Assembly (NCBI GenBank): GCA_009746045.1
Contig: RPFO01000079.1
Span: forward strand, 5,918,733-5,982,732
Reading direction: 5' to 3'
Origin: Mesostigma viride
Taxonomy: Eukaryota > Streptophyta > Mesostigmatophyceae > Mesostigmatales > Mesostigmataceae
DNA: 64,000 nucleotides
The notes beneath the pieces were generated by a model that did no database searches, was not told the origin of the DNA, and worked only from the letters and a program-made list of their open reading frames with translations. The position numbers and the translations under genes were made by a program. Shown piece after piece: positions 34,602 to 44,966 of this stretch. Numbering within the stretch: position 1 is the stretch's first letter; the number at the start of each line of letters is the position of its first letter.

Positions 34602-37600
34602 TCAAACAACCAACAACTCCCGCAGATCCCCAAGAGAACCTGCCATCACCATCCGCAAGATGCGATACTGCTCTCGCGCTGCTGCAAACAGCTTGGTCAC
34701 CGCGTCCGCCGGGTTCAGCCTCCCCGGCAGATGGAGAACGCTCACCGCGTAAGACAGCTCCTTCAACAGCAGGAAATCGAGGTCACGCGTCCTGGACAAG
34801 CTGTTAAGGATAAAGCTCACAAGCGGCTGGCTATCCGTATGCACAGTTGTCGTCAGCACCAAACGGACACCCATCCACTTGCCCATCCAGCGCAAGAACT
34901 GCTCGAGGTACAGCGAAGCCTTGATACACTCACACACACCACGGCACTCGTTAGTGTCAGAGCCAACTGCCACACGCCTGCACAGTCTCGAATACCACCC
35001 ACACAGCGATCCCCGACCCCCTGGGTTACAGAGCACAAACAGACCACCCATCCGTGCCCTCAGCTTGGTCAGTTCCCTGCCCTCACCCGACGTATCTGCA
35101 AAGCAGTGAAGAACAGCGGGCTGAGAGACCGACAGGCCAGAAAGCACCACACCTTGGCTCTCGGCCACATACTGCCTCACAACCGACGGATGGACTTGCG
35201 ACAACACGTCATCTACCGTCCTACTCAGCACCACCAGATCGGGCGCACACACTGCCGCCATCCAGCCTAGCTTGCCACGCAGGCGGCTCCACAGGCCCTT
35301 AGCACACAGCTCATCCACCGAGCCCATCAGCTCCTCCCGATACTTGTCAGGAATACCCAGGTGCATCTGATGCCTACCAGACGTCACTCGCAGGGTCTGC
35401 ACTACACCGCAGAAGACACGCGGAGTCTGCTGGTCCACCACCTGCAGCTCGCCCACAGGGAAACGCTTAGCGAGATCTGCATAGAACTGATGCAGAACAG
35501 CACGGGGTGCTACCACTCGCAGGTCATCCCCATGCAATTGTACAAACAAGGGACCTGAGGGAGTCTGTGCCACAAACAACGAAGGGTCGTACGGGGATAC
35601 CTCGAATGTCATCAGCTCAAACAGAGCACGCATCAAAGTGATACGCCACACAATCGAGGCACTCTGCAGTCCCTCTATGGCCTTCAACAAGCCCATGAAT
35701 TCTGCCCTCACTTCCTCCATCCAAAACGAGGGTGTCTGGACCACCAGGGGTGACGTGCCTTCCCACACCTCACGCGCCACCTCCTCGCTAGAGTTAGGGA
35801 AAGCACGCTTGACATCAATAGACGCACACCCATAGTCTCTGCCCTCATCCAGGAAACCGAGATACAGCATGGTGATAATCCTGAAGCTATCCCACGCCAG
35901 ACCTGGGGTGTACAGCTCCTCCTTGGCCAGCTCACTGGTTCCCGAAAACTCCTGCGACACCGGCCTCACATAGCATACCTCCACCCCAGCCTTTACCTTG
36001 TGAGACAACACCATCTTGAGAGGAAGTACCTTGGCCCCCTTGGGCACACTGTCCATTGGTTCATACACACCATACCCCTGCCACTCCTCCAGCGCCCTGT
36101 GAAACGCGCACCACCAGCTGGAGAAACCACTCTGCGTCGACATCTCTAGTACCAGCCTCTCATAGCCAATCGGAGAATGTGCAGCGATGTCCCGCTTGGT
36201 AATACCGATGCTGGATGGATGCAACAACGCAGGCATGACCAGGTCTACCGCTGGCGGGAGATCCTTTCCCCACGCCACACCCTCTGTCCCTGTCAGTGCT
36301 GCTAGCCTAGCCACGGTGCTTGAGACGAGACTGAGAGGTTGCACTGCCTTGTACGATTCCAACTCTATCGACCCATGGCCCTCCCTGGTCAAACTAGAGC
36401 TCTGGATCACAACATCAGGGTGATTAAGAAATGGCAGCCCCAGAATCGCCGGCCCATCATAGCCCTCAAGCACGCAGAAAGGAGTGTCACGCCCAAGAAT
36501 GGTCAGCATCACCTCGCCCACTACCGGCATGCGCACCACCCCAGAAAAGTCCTCCACAAAGTTCCACTTGGACGGTTGTAGCGGGAAGTGCCTAGCTACC
36601 CCTTCACCTAGCAAGCACACCACCGCATTAGTATCCACCTCCAACCGACACCCAGCCAGCCCGTCCTGCTGAAAATCCACTAGCTTAGACACCGAGGCTA
36701 CCTCATTACCAGCCTCCATTGCGACGTCGCCGCCGCCCTCGGAGCCATCATCGCCACTCAGTGACTCGCGCCGGGTGCTAGCCGACCCATCAGCGCCATC
36801 GGCTTGTAGCCCCGCACCTGCGGTCGATGCGCCAGCATCGCCGGCCTGTGCCTCTCCACCTGCGGCTGGCCCTGCATTGGCCTCGCTGGACTGTGGTGGC
36901 CCTCCTACGGCTCCCTCGCCGGCCTGAGGCGCCCCACCTACAGCCGACGGCCTGCCCGCCCCGCCGGCCCGTGGTAACGTGCCCCCCGGCTGCTCGCGTT
37001 CCGCGATTGCCCGCCGGGCTTCCTGCAGCCGCTCAATGACACGGGCAAACATTGTCGCGCGCTGCACCTCCTGACCATCAGCGGAAGGGGCAACCCCCAG
37101 CCCGCCTGGTCCCACACTGGCTGGACCGCCATTGGACAGTGGCAACCCACCATCCGACGGAAGAGAGGGCGCAGGCTGATCAGGCCCCGTCTCCTCTCTC
37201 ACCCCCCTTGCGGCCGTCCCTGGGTCCCCCGCCTCACCTCCAGCCTGCGCGCTGGAGCCCATCGCACCTTCCTCATGGGGCAGGTCTGCTGGCGCACCTA
37301 GCCCCTCGTAGTACGGCCGCAAGTGTTTCCACGCCAGTAGTCGGTCGAAGCGGCGGTCCTCACGCCCAACCTTCGCCAACATGTGGTCACCGTCCACTGA
37401 CTTGACCACAACAGGGCCCTCCCACAAACCCTGTTCCAAAGCACTTCCCTCCCGGTACGCCCACACCCTTGCTCCCTCGCTAGGCACGTACACATCACCC
37501 CTGCGCAGGTCCATGTCCACCAGCCTGAGGTACCGGTCACACAGCCAATCACGGTATGCTTCTACCGCCTCCAGCGGGAGCAGGCCCATCTCCAACCCAT

Positions 37601-38564
37601 GGGGCGTGACGGCTACCTCCTCACCATCCACATGTACCCTGACCATCACCCTGTGATTCATGTGCTCCTCTATCTGCCTGCACAACAGAGCCTGATCGCG
37701 GTACGACAGCGAGCGCATCCTGGCCATAGCACTCATCACAAACTTGGAGGTCCTGATATGTCTCTCCACTAACCCTTGATGTTCGTGATCTGCCGCACCC
37801 GCCACCACAATCTGCTCAAACCCCGGCTCCTTCATGCAACACTCGAACTGCTGGTCACACTCTAAAGTTGACACCACGGCAAACTTGGCCTTTACCAAGC
37901 GCAGGCTGGTGAGCAGCTCTTCCTTGTGCTTGCGTGGCAACACCTCTAGTGCCTTGAACCTGGAGAACCGCCCCACCGCTAGCACATACTCCCTGTCATC
38001 GTACTTGAGCACATCCACTTGCACCGGGCCCCTCTCTAGCACCGGTCTACGTGCATGAAACTTGTGCGGCTTAGGCACATTGCGCTGACAATGCTTACAC
38101 CTCTGCCAGACCTCTCTGCACGTCGCCACCAGCTCCGAAAACCCCAGTGATGCTGCCCAATGCTCTGCAGCGTGGCCATGACCCAACCGTGTGTGTAACC
38201 TCATTGCCATGTTAAGTACACTGAGTGTACCACCTGCCTCCAATGGACATTGAGACTGTTGTGCCTGAGGTCCCGGGTGTGGGGAGGACCTTCGTACCGG
38301 TGGCCCGTCCAGAACTGCAGTGTGTACACCTGCAGTACCTCCTCCAACCCCCTTCTCCCTCGTTCCCTGAGACAGTGCTTCATCCCCTACTGCAACTGCC
38401 CCCTGCTCTGCATGGTCCCCCTCCTCACCAGCGCTCTCATCTAGCGCTGCCACGCGAGCACCCAGGCGGGGTGAGCTAGCCTGGGGGGTCGAGCCGTGCT
38501 GCCCCGCACTAGCTCGCATATTTGGCACATCACCAGCTGCCTCACCCTCACCACCGGACCCTAG
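34602..38564 (-). CDS. pol: Element E Pol polyprotein, intact
   Basis: Open from the codon after the gag TGA to 34602. The annotated first residue (GTG at 38528) is followed by 1308 codons. Counting from there: integrase zinc H112/H117 and C144/C147; acidic triad D172, D225, E255; integrase C-terminal region to about 410; a 200-residue G/A/P-rich linker; DTN at 632-634 and AILGLPFL near 694 (protease-like); reverse transcriptase with IDVKRAF and LHGDDL (35520-35534); RNase H with FADTS, NECRG, HTDSQ and NPADAVTK. It is the most complete autonomous copy in the window. The ATG at 38519 is a possible internal start if readthrough is not used. Confidence 0.92.
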   Translation of the reverse strand, partial: LGSGGEGEAAGDVPNMRASAGQHGSTPQASSPRLGARVAALDESAGEEGDHAEQGAVAVGDEALSQGTREKGVGGGTAGVHTAVLDGPPVRRSSPHPGPQAQQSQCPLEAGGTLSVLNMAMRLHTRLGHGHAAEHWAASLGFSELVATCREVWQRCKHCQRNVPKPHKFHARRPVLERGPVQVDVLKYDDREYVLAVGRFSRFKALEVLPRKHKEELLTSLRLVKAKFAVVSTLECDQQFECCMKEPGFEQIVVAGAADHEHQGLVERHIRTSKFVMSAMARMRSLSYRDQALLCRQIEEHMNHRVMVRVHVDGEEVAVTPHGLEMGLLPLEAVEAYRDWLCDRYLRLVDMDLRRGDVYVPSEGARVWAYREGSALEQGLWEGPVVVKSVDGDHMLAKVGREDRRFDRLLAWKHLRPYYEGLGAPADLPHEEGAMGSSAQAGGEAGDPGTAARGVREETGPDQPAPSLPSDGGLPLSNGGPASVGPGGLGVAPSADGQEVQRATMFARVIERLQEARRAIAEREQPGGTLPRAGGAGRPSAVGGAPQAGEGAVGGPPQSSEANAGPAAGGEAQAGDAGASTAGAGLQADGADGSASTRRESLSGDDGSEGGGDVAMEAGNEVASVSKLVDFQQDGLAGCRLEVDTNAVVCLLGEGVARHFPLQPSKWNFVEDFSGVVRMPVVGEVMLTILGRDTPFCVLEGYDGPAILGLPFLNHPDVVIQSSSLTREGHGSIELESYKAVQPLSLVSSTVARLAALTGTEGVAWGKDLPPAVDLVMPALLHPSSIGITKRDIAAHSPIGYERLVLEMSTQSGFSSWWCAFHRALEEWQGYGVYEPMDSVPKGAKVLPLKMVLSHKVKAGVEVCYVRPVSQEFSGTSELAKEELYTPGLAWDSFRIITMLYLGFLDEGRDYGCASIDVKRAFPNSSEEVAREVWEGTSPLVVQTPSFWMEEVRAEFMGLLKAIEGLQSASIVWRITLMRALFELMTFEVSPYDPSLFVAQTPSGPLFVQLHGDDLRVVAPRAVLHQFYADLAKRFPVGELQVVDQQTPRVFCGVVQTLRVTSGRHQMHLGIPDKYREELMGSVDELCAKGLWSRLRGKLGWMAAVCAPDLVVLSRTVDDVLSQVHPSVVRQYVAESQGVVLSGLSVSQPAVLHCFADTSGEGRELTKLRARMGGLFVLCNPGGRGSLCGWYSRLCRRVAVGSDTNECRGVCECIKASLYLEQFLRWMGKWMGVRLVLTTTVHTDSQPLVSFILNSLSRTRDLDFLLLKELSYAVSVLHLPGRLNPADAVTKLFAAAREQYRILRMVMAGSLGDLRELLVV

Positions 38565-38567
38565 TCA
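38562..38567 (-). promoter_or_regulatory. Candidate UGA-CUA readthrough signal, element E
   Basis: Minus-strand TGA CTA lies between two intact, same-frame ORFs (gag 409 codons, pol about 1320 codons). Confidence 0.65.
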
Positions 38568-39794
38568 CTGCCTACGGCCCCCACTCTGGGCCGCCGGGCA
38601 CAGGTGCGTGTCACGTGCAAAGTGTCCTGGCTGCTTGCAGCGGTTACACACGGCAGGGCCCTGTGCATTGCTATTGCTGCGAGCTGGCATGCTGTCAGCG
38701 TGCCTATTGTAGCATGTGCGTGCCAGGTGACCCTTTCTCCCGCATATGAAGCATGCACCAGACTCCTGCCTCTGTGGCTGCCGCTGTTGCTGCTGCTGTG
38801 CAAACTGCTGCTGCGGCTGCGGCGGCTGTGAAGCATAATGCGGCTGTCCTGCCTGCTGTGCTGGGGCATAATGCTGCTGCTGTCTCTGCTGCTGCACCAA
38901 TGGCCTGCCCTGCCACAGCCCACGTCTGCCACCGCGCCCGCCACCACGGGCACGGCCTCCACCACGCTGCTTGCCACCGTTGCCTACTCCAGCAGGCTTG
39001 CCGTTGTTGACACCGGCAACCTTGCCCGTTGCATCCTGTGGCTTGGCAGGGGTAACAGTGCTTGGCACAGAGGGTGCAGGGAGGGGCACAGAATTGGGAG
39101 CGGCTGGGGGAGGGGCAGGGGCCATCAACCCAGACTCGGTCAGCTTGCCCTGGGCTCTCAGCTGTGCAATCATGTCCCTCTCCTCCCCTTCTACCAGGCC
39201 GGTAATGATCTCTATTGCCTTGGTAAGGTCATCCTTGGCTTGGCCTGCACGCAGGGCTCCCATCACAGTCTGGAAATTCAGGTCCTTGGCCATCCTCACG
39301 TAACGGTCTATCACCGCTGTCTCAGACACCTCCAGTCCATTGAGCACAGACTCATTCCGCAAATTGCGAAGGCTGAGTAAATCGAGTGAGTAAGGCCGTT
39401 GTGGCACCCAGGTGTAAATGCTGCATAGCCTAGAGGTCGTGCCCTCCTTCGACTCCAACAACGCCTCACGCAGCTTACCTGGGATGTGACGCCGTTTTAC
39501 CTTCTCATCCTTGCATGCTCGAAGAGTAAGTGCGAGAATGAAATTGTCGCAGCTCAGCAAACCGGCATCTCGGAAAAGCGAATAAACGCTGCTGATCTTC
39601 TCACCATGGTCCTTCAGAAAAGCCTCTATTCTCTCTATATAGTCACGCACTACGAGCGTGGGTGCGTCGCTAGCAAGAGTTCCCACACGCTTTCGAAATA
39701 GTTCTAACAGATCCTTTTCAGCTCGTAGGTCAGCGGCCCATGTCGAAGGATCACTATGAATTGCTTTCCGTTTTCTCCCAGCTGACGCTGCCAT
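38565..39794 (-). CDS. gag: Element E Gag, intact
   Basis: 409 codons, with only a handful of substitutions relative to C. Same layout: basic start, helical capsid-like domain, RG box, Q-rich stretch, and two zinc knuckles of which the second has widened spacing. The nucleocapsid would coat the genomic RNA. Confidence 0.92.
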   Translation of the reverse strand: MAASAGRKRKAIHSDPSTWAADLRAEKDLLELFRKRVGTLASDAPTLVVRDYIERIEAFLKDHGEKISSVYSLFRDAGLLSCDNFILALTLRACKDEKVKRRHIPGKLREALLESKEGTTSRLCSIYTWVPQRPYSLDLLSLRNLRNESVLNGLEVSETAVIDRYVRMAKDLNFQTVMGALRAGQAKDDLTKAIEIITGLVEGEERDMIAQLRAQGKLTESGLMAPAPPPAAPNSVPLPAPSVPSTVTPAKPQDATGKVAGVNNGKPAGVGNGGKQRGGGRARGGGRGGRRGLWQGRPLVQQQRQQQHYAPAQQAGQPHYASQPPQPQQQFAQQQQQRQPQRQESGACFICGRKGHLARTCYNRHADSMPARSNSNAQGPAVCNRCKQPGHFARDTHLCPAAQSGGRRQ

Positions 39795-39831
39795 GTTTTA
39801 TGCTGTAAAATTACGGCCCCAACCTGGTACA

Positions 39832-39915
39832 TGTAAAAAATAAAATTCGCCAAGTCTATTGTATTTCTGAATAATAAAAGACGTAATAGAATAGATTACT
39901 CGCTCAGCGCCCAGC
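39832..39915 (-). repeat. Element E 5' LTR, inner 84 bp
   Basis: Begins TGTAAAAAATAAAATTC and ends with the H target CCAGC (39911-39915). Continues at 56019. Confidence 0.9.
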
Positions 39916-40612
39916 TTTTACATCCCGGCTGACTGCCGGCTGCGAAAGATCTACACCTGATTCATAATAGACCATTATGAACAGTGGTCGCTATATTAAT
40001 CTACGCAATCCACACCATGACTAGTATGGACGATAACTAATCTAACATAATTAACCTGGCGCAGTTGACCTGGCCGGTTCAAGCCCGAGGTGAGACAACC
40101 TCGTGGGAAGCTGCATGGGCGAAATGCCTCCCGAGGTACATGTAGCATTTACGACAGGAATTCAGGACCATGCATTTCCTAAACCCGCGGGCGTGACCCA
40201 GCCGGAAAGAGAAAGAGATTAACTCAATTCATTTCATTCATTCCGGGGGTGCCAATGGTGAACGTTCCCACACACTATTAACCTTGGCGGCTCACGGCGT
40301 TGCCAAGCAGTGCCAAGCAGCACTGCTTGGACGCATGGTCAACCGAGATCTCTAGGGCGCTACGGTTCACACGAATTGACCGTACGACCCAAAACGACTT
40401 ATACTAGGTCCACGCACATTGACATGCTGCGCACCTACAGATAAACCAAAGTACCGAAAGTACTACAAAACCACTAAATAGCAAGTACAACGCCGTATGA
40501 ACCGGCTGTACGAATATGCCTAAATAGCCGAACAATGAGACTACGGCTATTTAACATTGTTGCGCCGAACTGTCCACTAAAGGAACCTAATTAAATAGGC
40601 TTGGACGCAACA
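39916..40612 (-). repeat. Element H 3' LTR
   Basis: 697 bp, matches 55314-56013. On the plus strand GGTTCAAGCCC near 40078 is another B-box-like word. Confidence 0.88.
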
Positions 40613-40631
40613 CTCCTCCCCCCTCTCTGGG
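40613..40631 (-). other. Polypurine tract of element H
   Basis: Minus-strand AGAGAGGGGGGAGGAG abuts TGTTGCG. It is preceded by a partial inverted CTCCCC, as in the other purine motifs of this element. Confidence 0.7.
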
Positions 40632-41854
40632 GAGAGGTCGGCTACCCCGCTAGCCCAACGACAACCACGCCCAGAACATGCTAGACTCCGTATTCGCATG
40701 GTGCAACCCATGAGTGACCTATGGTCCCGATGGGGCAGGGACCAGCTTGCACGACTAAGCTGGTCCATCAGGCAAGCCCAACTCAGATCCCGTCCATTGG
40801 CCGCGCGGCACGCAGAAGAAGGATGCATGCCCAAAGGACAGAAGCGAGGGGCCAAGATACAGGGCAGTGAGCCAAGGTCTCCACGATAACCACAAGTTTA
40901 GCCACGGATATACGTGAATCGTAACACATCCAAAGTGAGGATAGTCAATACAGGCATCGACACGAACACCACTGTAACTGCACCAGGTGATACATCACAC
41001 GCAGGTGGCTCAACCTCCAAATTCTCATCACAAGAGCCAATAAAGGCCATGCTACAACAAAATAGCCAAAAGTCACCAAAGATCACCGAGTGTTGCCAAA
41101 TGTCACCGAATGTCGCCAAATGTCACCAAATGTCATCAACTCAACGATTTCCCAAATAGAACAGTCTACCAATGGCAAGCAAGGTGCCAAAAGCTCCGAC
41201 CCGATAAGACAATGTGGTGAAGAACACAATGCCAGGTTGGAAAATACGTGTGCGGGGTATAATACGTGGACTTAAAATACGCGTATTATACGTGGGGGGT
41301 ATAAAATACGCGGTGGTAAAATGCGCGACAGTTTTTGTGGTCCAATTGTCAGTCACCCAATTAGCACGCTCCTTGATGATGGTCATGCAGTTATTACAAC
41401 TGAAATTTGGTGTGTATGCTTATTTATTAACATCTTCCATTTATGCCCTGCAATCCTATCTGATTATGATTTGTTAAATGCAGGGGGGAGCATGCTGCAA
41501 TGGGAATTGTAAGGAATCAATTAATTAATTAATTGTAAGGAAAGCCATCCACTCTATAATGCATGAGAGGACATAAGACACAACTACGGACCATGCTCTC
41601 AAGGATCGATCCCACAACAAGCTCCATACACATACACACACATTCATCATTGACAAAATGCACAACAGCAGAGGATATAAGACACAAGGACCTTAGTGTG
41701 GGATCCTTGAGAGCAAGTGCTCTCAAGGATCCCACAACAAGCTCCATACACATACACACATGTGCACACACATTCATCATTGACAAAATGCACAACAGCA
41801 GAGGATATAAGACACAAGGACCTTGCTCTCAAGGATCCCACAACAAGCTCCATA
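40632..41854 (-). other. Element H internal sequence, repeats only
   Basis: No supported gene. It holds short tandem AATGTCACC-type units (41085-41130), several AAAATACGCG words (41228-41330, again at 42690-42720), an AATT tract at 41517-41535, and 2.3 copies of a 100-135-bp direct repeat beginning CTCTCAAGGATC at 41593, 41728 and 41827. Confidence 0.5.
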
Positions 41855-42397
41855 GTGATGTACTGGATCATGCCGGCCACCATCTGCTTGAAAGAGGCGC
41901 TCTCAGCCGCATTGAAGGTGCCCAATGCCGTTCTCGATAAAAAATTCAGCAGCCAGCAGCTGGACACCTTTCTCGTCGACGGGAACCAGCCATTTGGTGA
42001 TGCTCAGCTGGCCTTTGCTGGGAACCGACGACAAGTCAGCCGGCGCAGCCCCTCCCATCTCCGCCATTGCCCTGTTCAAATTGTGCTGCTTCTTGGCGTC
42101 TGACTGCTGCGACTTGTTGTTATACATCCTGAGAAACCTGCTCCGGATATTCGGTGGAATTTTGTCGCAGGGTAACATCCCTTCCCCTGCGATTCCGGCA
42201 AAGTGTGCACGGACTCGGAATACGCTGATTGCCCCCGCCCCGTATGAGAACTTCTTGTTGCAAAATGAGCAGAACTTATTCGACACAAACTGCGTTTTGT
42301 TACTAACAGCATCTGTGACTGCTTCTTTCTTCTCGAGAACGAAATCCCATTCAGGCCCTTTCTTCTTCATGGCTGCAAATCGAAAATGGCTGCACAC
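41855..42397 (-). pseudogene. BED-zinc-finger / hAT-like transposase N-terminal fragment
   Basis: Minus-strand frame 42397-41903 has a C-x2-C start (CSFCNKKF), a later H in RVRAHFAGIAG and a GMLPCDKIPPNIRSRFL stretch. This resembles a BED zinc finger of hAT-type transposases. It continues to AAEFFIENGIG, then in another frame (about 41940-41860) TFNAAESASFKQMVAGMIQY, which resembles the hAT segment after the finger. The frame break is near 41930, and the fragment ends at the tandem repeats. The catalytic domain is absent. Probably a captured fragment in element H. Confidence 0.5.
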
Positions 42398-42734
42398 TGT
42401 CGCACAGTCGCACTGGCCTCGTCGTCGCTATATTGCATTACACCGTCAGTAGCACAGCTGGCATTTGCTGGCACACTGTTATTATGCGTTATGTACCTAG
42501 TCCTAGCTGTCTCCTACCGGCCAAACATTTTGCAAGGCTTGCACTTTATGAAAAGAACTGTACGCATCTACTTCTAGTAGTAAAAATCTCAAATGTGCAG
42601 TGAGCGCGCCGCGCCCAGAACCTGGGCACCGCGCCAGTGCCCGCTGCCCGCTGGTACCCCCCAAAAATTCTAAGTCCAAACCGCGTGGTCAGACGTAAAA
42701 TACGCGTAAAATACGCGGAGGCCCAAAATATGCA
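42398..42734. other. Element H internal sequence without a recognised gene
   Basis: Only the AAAATACGCG words at 42695-42720 stand out. They echo 41270-41320 on the other side of the transposase fragment. Confidence 0.35.
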
Positions 42735-43997
42735 TTATCCCGCATTTTTTCGCATTCGTACGGCGTACATAACAACCCGGAAACAATGTGAACTGTCATG
42801 TGACCATGACCAATCGCACGCCCGTACTATCGCCACACGCGGCAATAGGGAGGTCCACCCAGACCCCTGAGGGGGAACCTGGACAGGAGCCAAAGGTCGG
42901 TGTGAGGAGCTGGAAAGCCCCGCCACGAGGGGACCTGACGGCCCCGGTGCGACCCCTGGACGGGCACTGGAAAGCCCCGCCACGTGGGGACCTGACGGCC
43001 CCACAACCCTGGAATTACCACCCGCAACGGTCACAGTACCCACCGGTAACGTCGCGCTGGTGACTGCCCCGCCCGGCCCTTAAGGCGCGACCTGACTGGG
43101 TCATGCACTGGAAGGTGCAGAAGCCCCAGGTCCCGCCGCCGCTTGGGGAGTCAACATCCGCTCCATCACCTTCTGGAGTACCGCTTCCATCGTGGTGGAC
43201 AACCGCGCCTAAAAAAAAAAACCTCCACCTGTGCAACCATCTGTTTCTCCAAACCTAAACGCAGCACCTGCAGCTGGGAGAAAACCCGCTGCTCGACCTC
43301 CACCGCGGACTGCGAAGAGAGGTCGGACGCCTTGTTAATGCCGGAAACCATGTTGTCCAACAAATGACTCGCCGATGCGTCCATCGACTCGCCGATGTGG
43401 CCACTGTGTCTCCTTCTTGTCCTTGTCGCCCGTCGCCACTATACCTGAGGGGCATAGCGCGGGCTCCATGTACGGTGGCTTACCACCGTTGCACAAATAT
43501 ACGCTTGCGACGGAAGCCGCGTGTGATACTTCGCCCGACGGCCGCCCTAGCGCTGACTGCCGCCACTGCGCCGACGTCGCGCAAATGTCGCAACTTGAGG
43601 CGCGATCATAGCTCGAACTGCGCGCACCGTATCCCGCGCTCTTGTCGCCGCCGTACGTAACCCTTATGAAATCGGTGTCCCTCGCCACCTCGTATGACTA
43701 CAAGGGGGACTCCGCGCCGAATGAACTAATGCCGAGGTCCAACCCCTCCTGAAGAGCGGGGTCCTGAAGAGCAGATAGCTCCTCCTTGCGGACATGCGGC
43801 TGGTATTGGTGTGGTGGGGAAGAGACATTGAGTGTGCATGACTGCGCACATCCATCGCACGAAAGAGATGAGATACCTCCCCCCCCTATGGGGGAGCCAA
43901 GCGTGTGCCTCGGCATGGAGGAACCCGCACCAAGTTCAAAGAAAAAAATTGAAAGATTCCTCTGACACGCATACGCATCTTCCAATCCTTTATGCAC
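42735..43997 (-). pseudogene. Degenerate ORF remnant in element H
   Basis: Several minus-strand frames (43997-43698, 43688-43335, 43384-43166, 43236-43015, 43043-42735) appear to be successive pieces of one reading direction. The first has a soluble stretch EELSALQDPALQEGLDLGIS. A later helical piece is followed by a 10-A homopolymer at 43210-43220, a likely frameshift point. A tandem pair of about 60 bp (GGAAAGCCCCGCCACG) lies at 42915 and 42970. It could be a dead gag; no zinc knuckle is seen. Confidence 0.3.
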
Positions 43998-44412
43998 ACA
44001 CCACGTACACCCTCATACACCTACTACATGACCTAGTTGACCTCAGGCACTGACGAACCAAGGACAACCAACCCCGTACATCCATGATGTCCGGACCAAC
44101 ACATGCACCAGAGCTCACTAGTATGACTACCAGTACAAACACAGATGCTCGGACCATGCAACATGTGCATCCACTAGTATGACTACTAGTACAGACACAA
44201 TATCTAGTTGCTACTAGAGCCACTAGTACTAACACTAGTAACCTCAGTGCTTTCTCACACTGACTCCTCCCCCCCCTAAGGGGAATGGGAGCCTCTCCCT
44301 TCAGTCCACTAACTGGGTAACACACAGATGCCTATCTCTGTGACTCCTCCCCCCCTACATGTAAGGGGCTGTGAAGCCTCTTCCTTCTTCTCTCCTCCCC
44401 CCTCTATGGGAA
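43870..44412 (-). repeat. Scattered polypurine-tract-like motifs in element H
   Basis: Plus-strand CCTCCCCCCCCTATGGGGGAG (44- to 21-base-class motif) near 43877, GACTCCTCCCCCCCC near 44263, GACTCCTCCCCCCC near 44342 and CTCCTCCCCCCTC near 44393. On the minus strand each is a GGGGGGGGAGGAGTC-type run preceded by a short complementary CCCC, like the true tract at 40613. Confidence 0.6.
44100..44240. repeat. ACTAGTA/ATGACTA word cluster
   Basis: ACTAGTATGACTACCAGTAC and close variants recur at about 44117, 44173, 44190, 44222 and 44232. Similar GCATGACTACCAGCAC words lie on the other side of element G (53770, 53898). Confidence 0.45.
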
Positions 44413-44961
44413 TCGGAGCGCCCTCGCGACGGAAAGCACCCGGAGGGGGGGGGGGGGAAAGGGAAAAAAAATTCCAAACAAACCAAACAGATAGAACATC
44501 AAAATTGACGTGCCACAACTGAGGTACAAAGACATTGTACCAACAAGGGTACCCCAAGACTGGGGAGAAAGGGGTGTGAAGGTCAGGACAACGCAGTGTC
44601 TACGAAACATGTGTCCGAATGGCAGTGAGAGTGGAGTGATCAGGTCCACAAGCAAGGCTGCCCCTACAAACACGTCGAGGAACTCCCCGGTACTGAGCTA
44701 TCACGAGCCCCTGTCATCATGGTAGACGTGTCTAGCTGGCGATGTACGATAAACCATTGCCTCGGTTACCAGCATGACCGCTAGTATTGAGTACAAAAAA
44801 AGGTATGTATGACTATACCTGCAACAGAAACGTGCCACAAACCCACAACAATGGGTATGAACACCCATTATCACCGGCCTGACATCAATCCCAGCAAACA
44901 GCAGGTATGACCAACAGAAACCCCGATTAACAGCAAGGATTACTACTTGCTAGCTCCTGGC
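44413..44961. other. Element H internal sequence up to the G insertion
   Basis: No gene supported. Contains a 14-G homopolymer near 44444-44457. Confidence 0.4.
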
Positions 44962-44966
44962 ACGGT

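Noticed and set aside
27225-38528. GTG start codons for pol in A, C and E
   Set aside because: GTG initiation is not expected in nuclear genes. The frames are open back to the gag TGA, so readthrough or an internal ATG is likelier.
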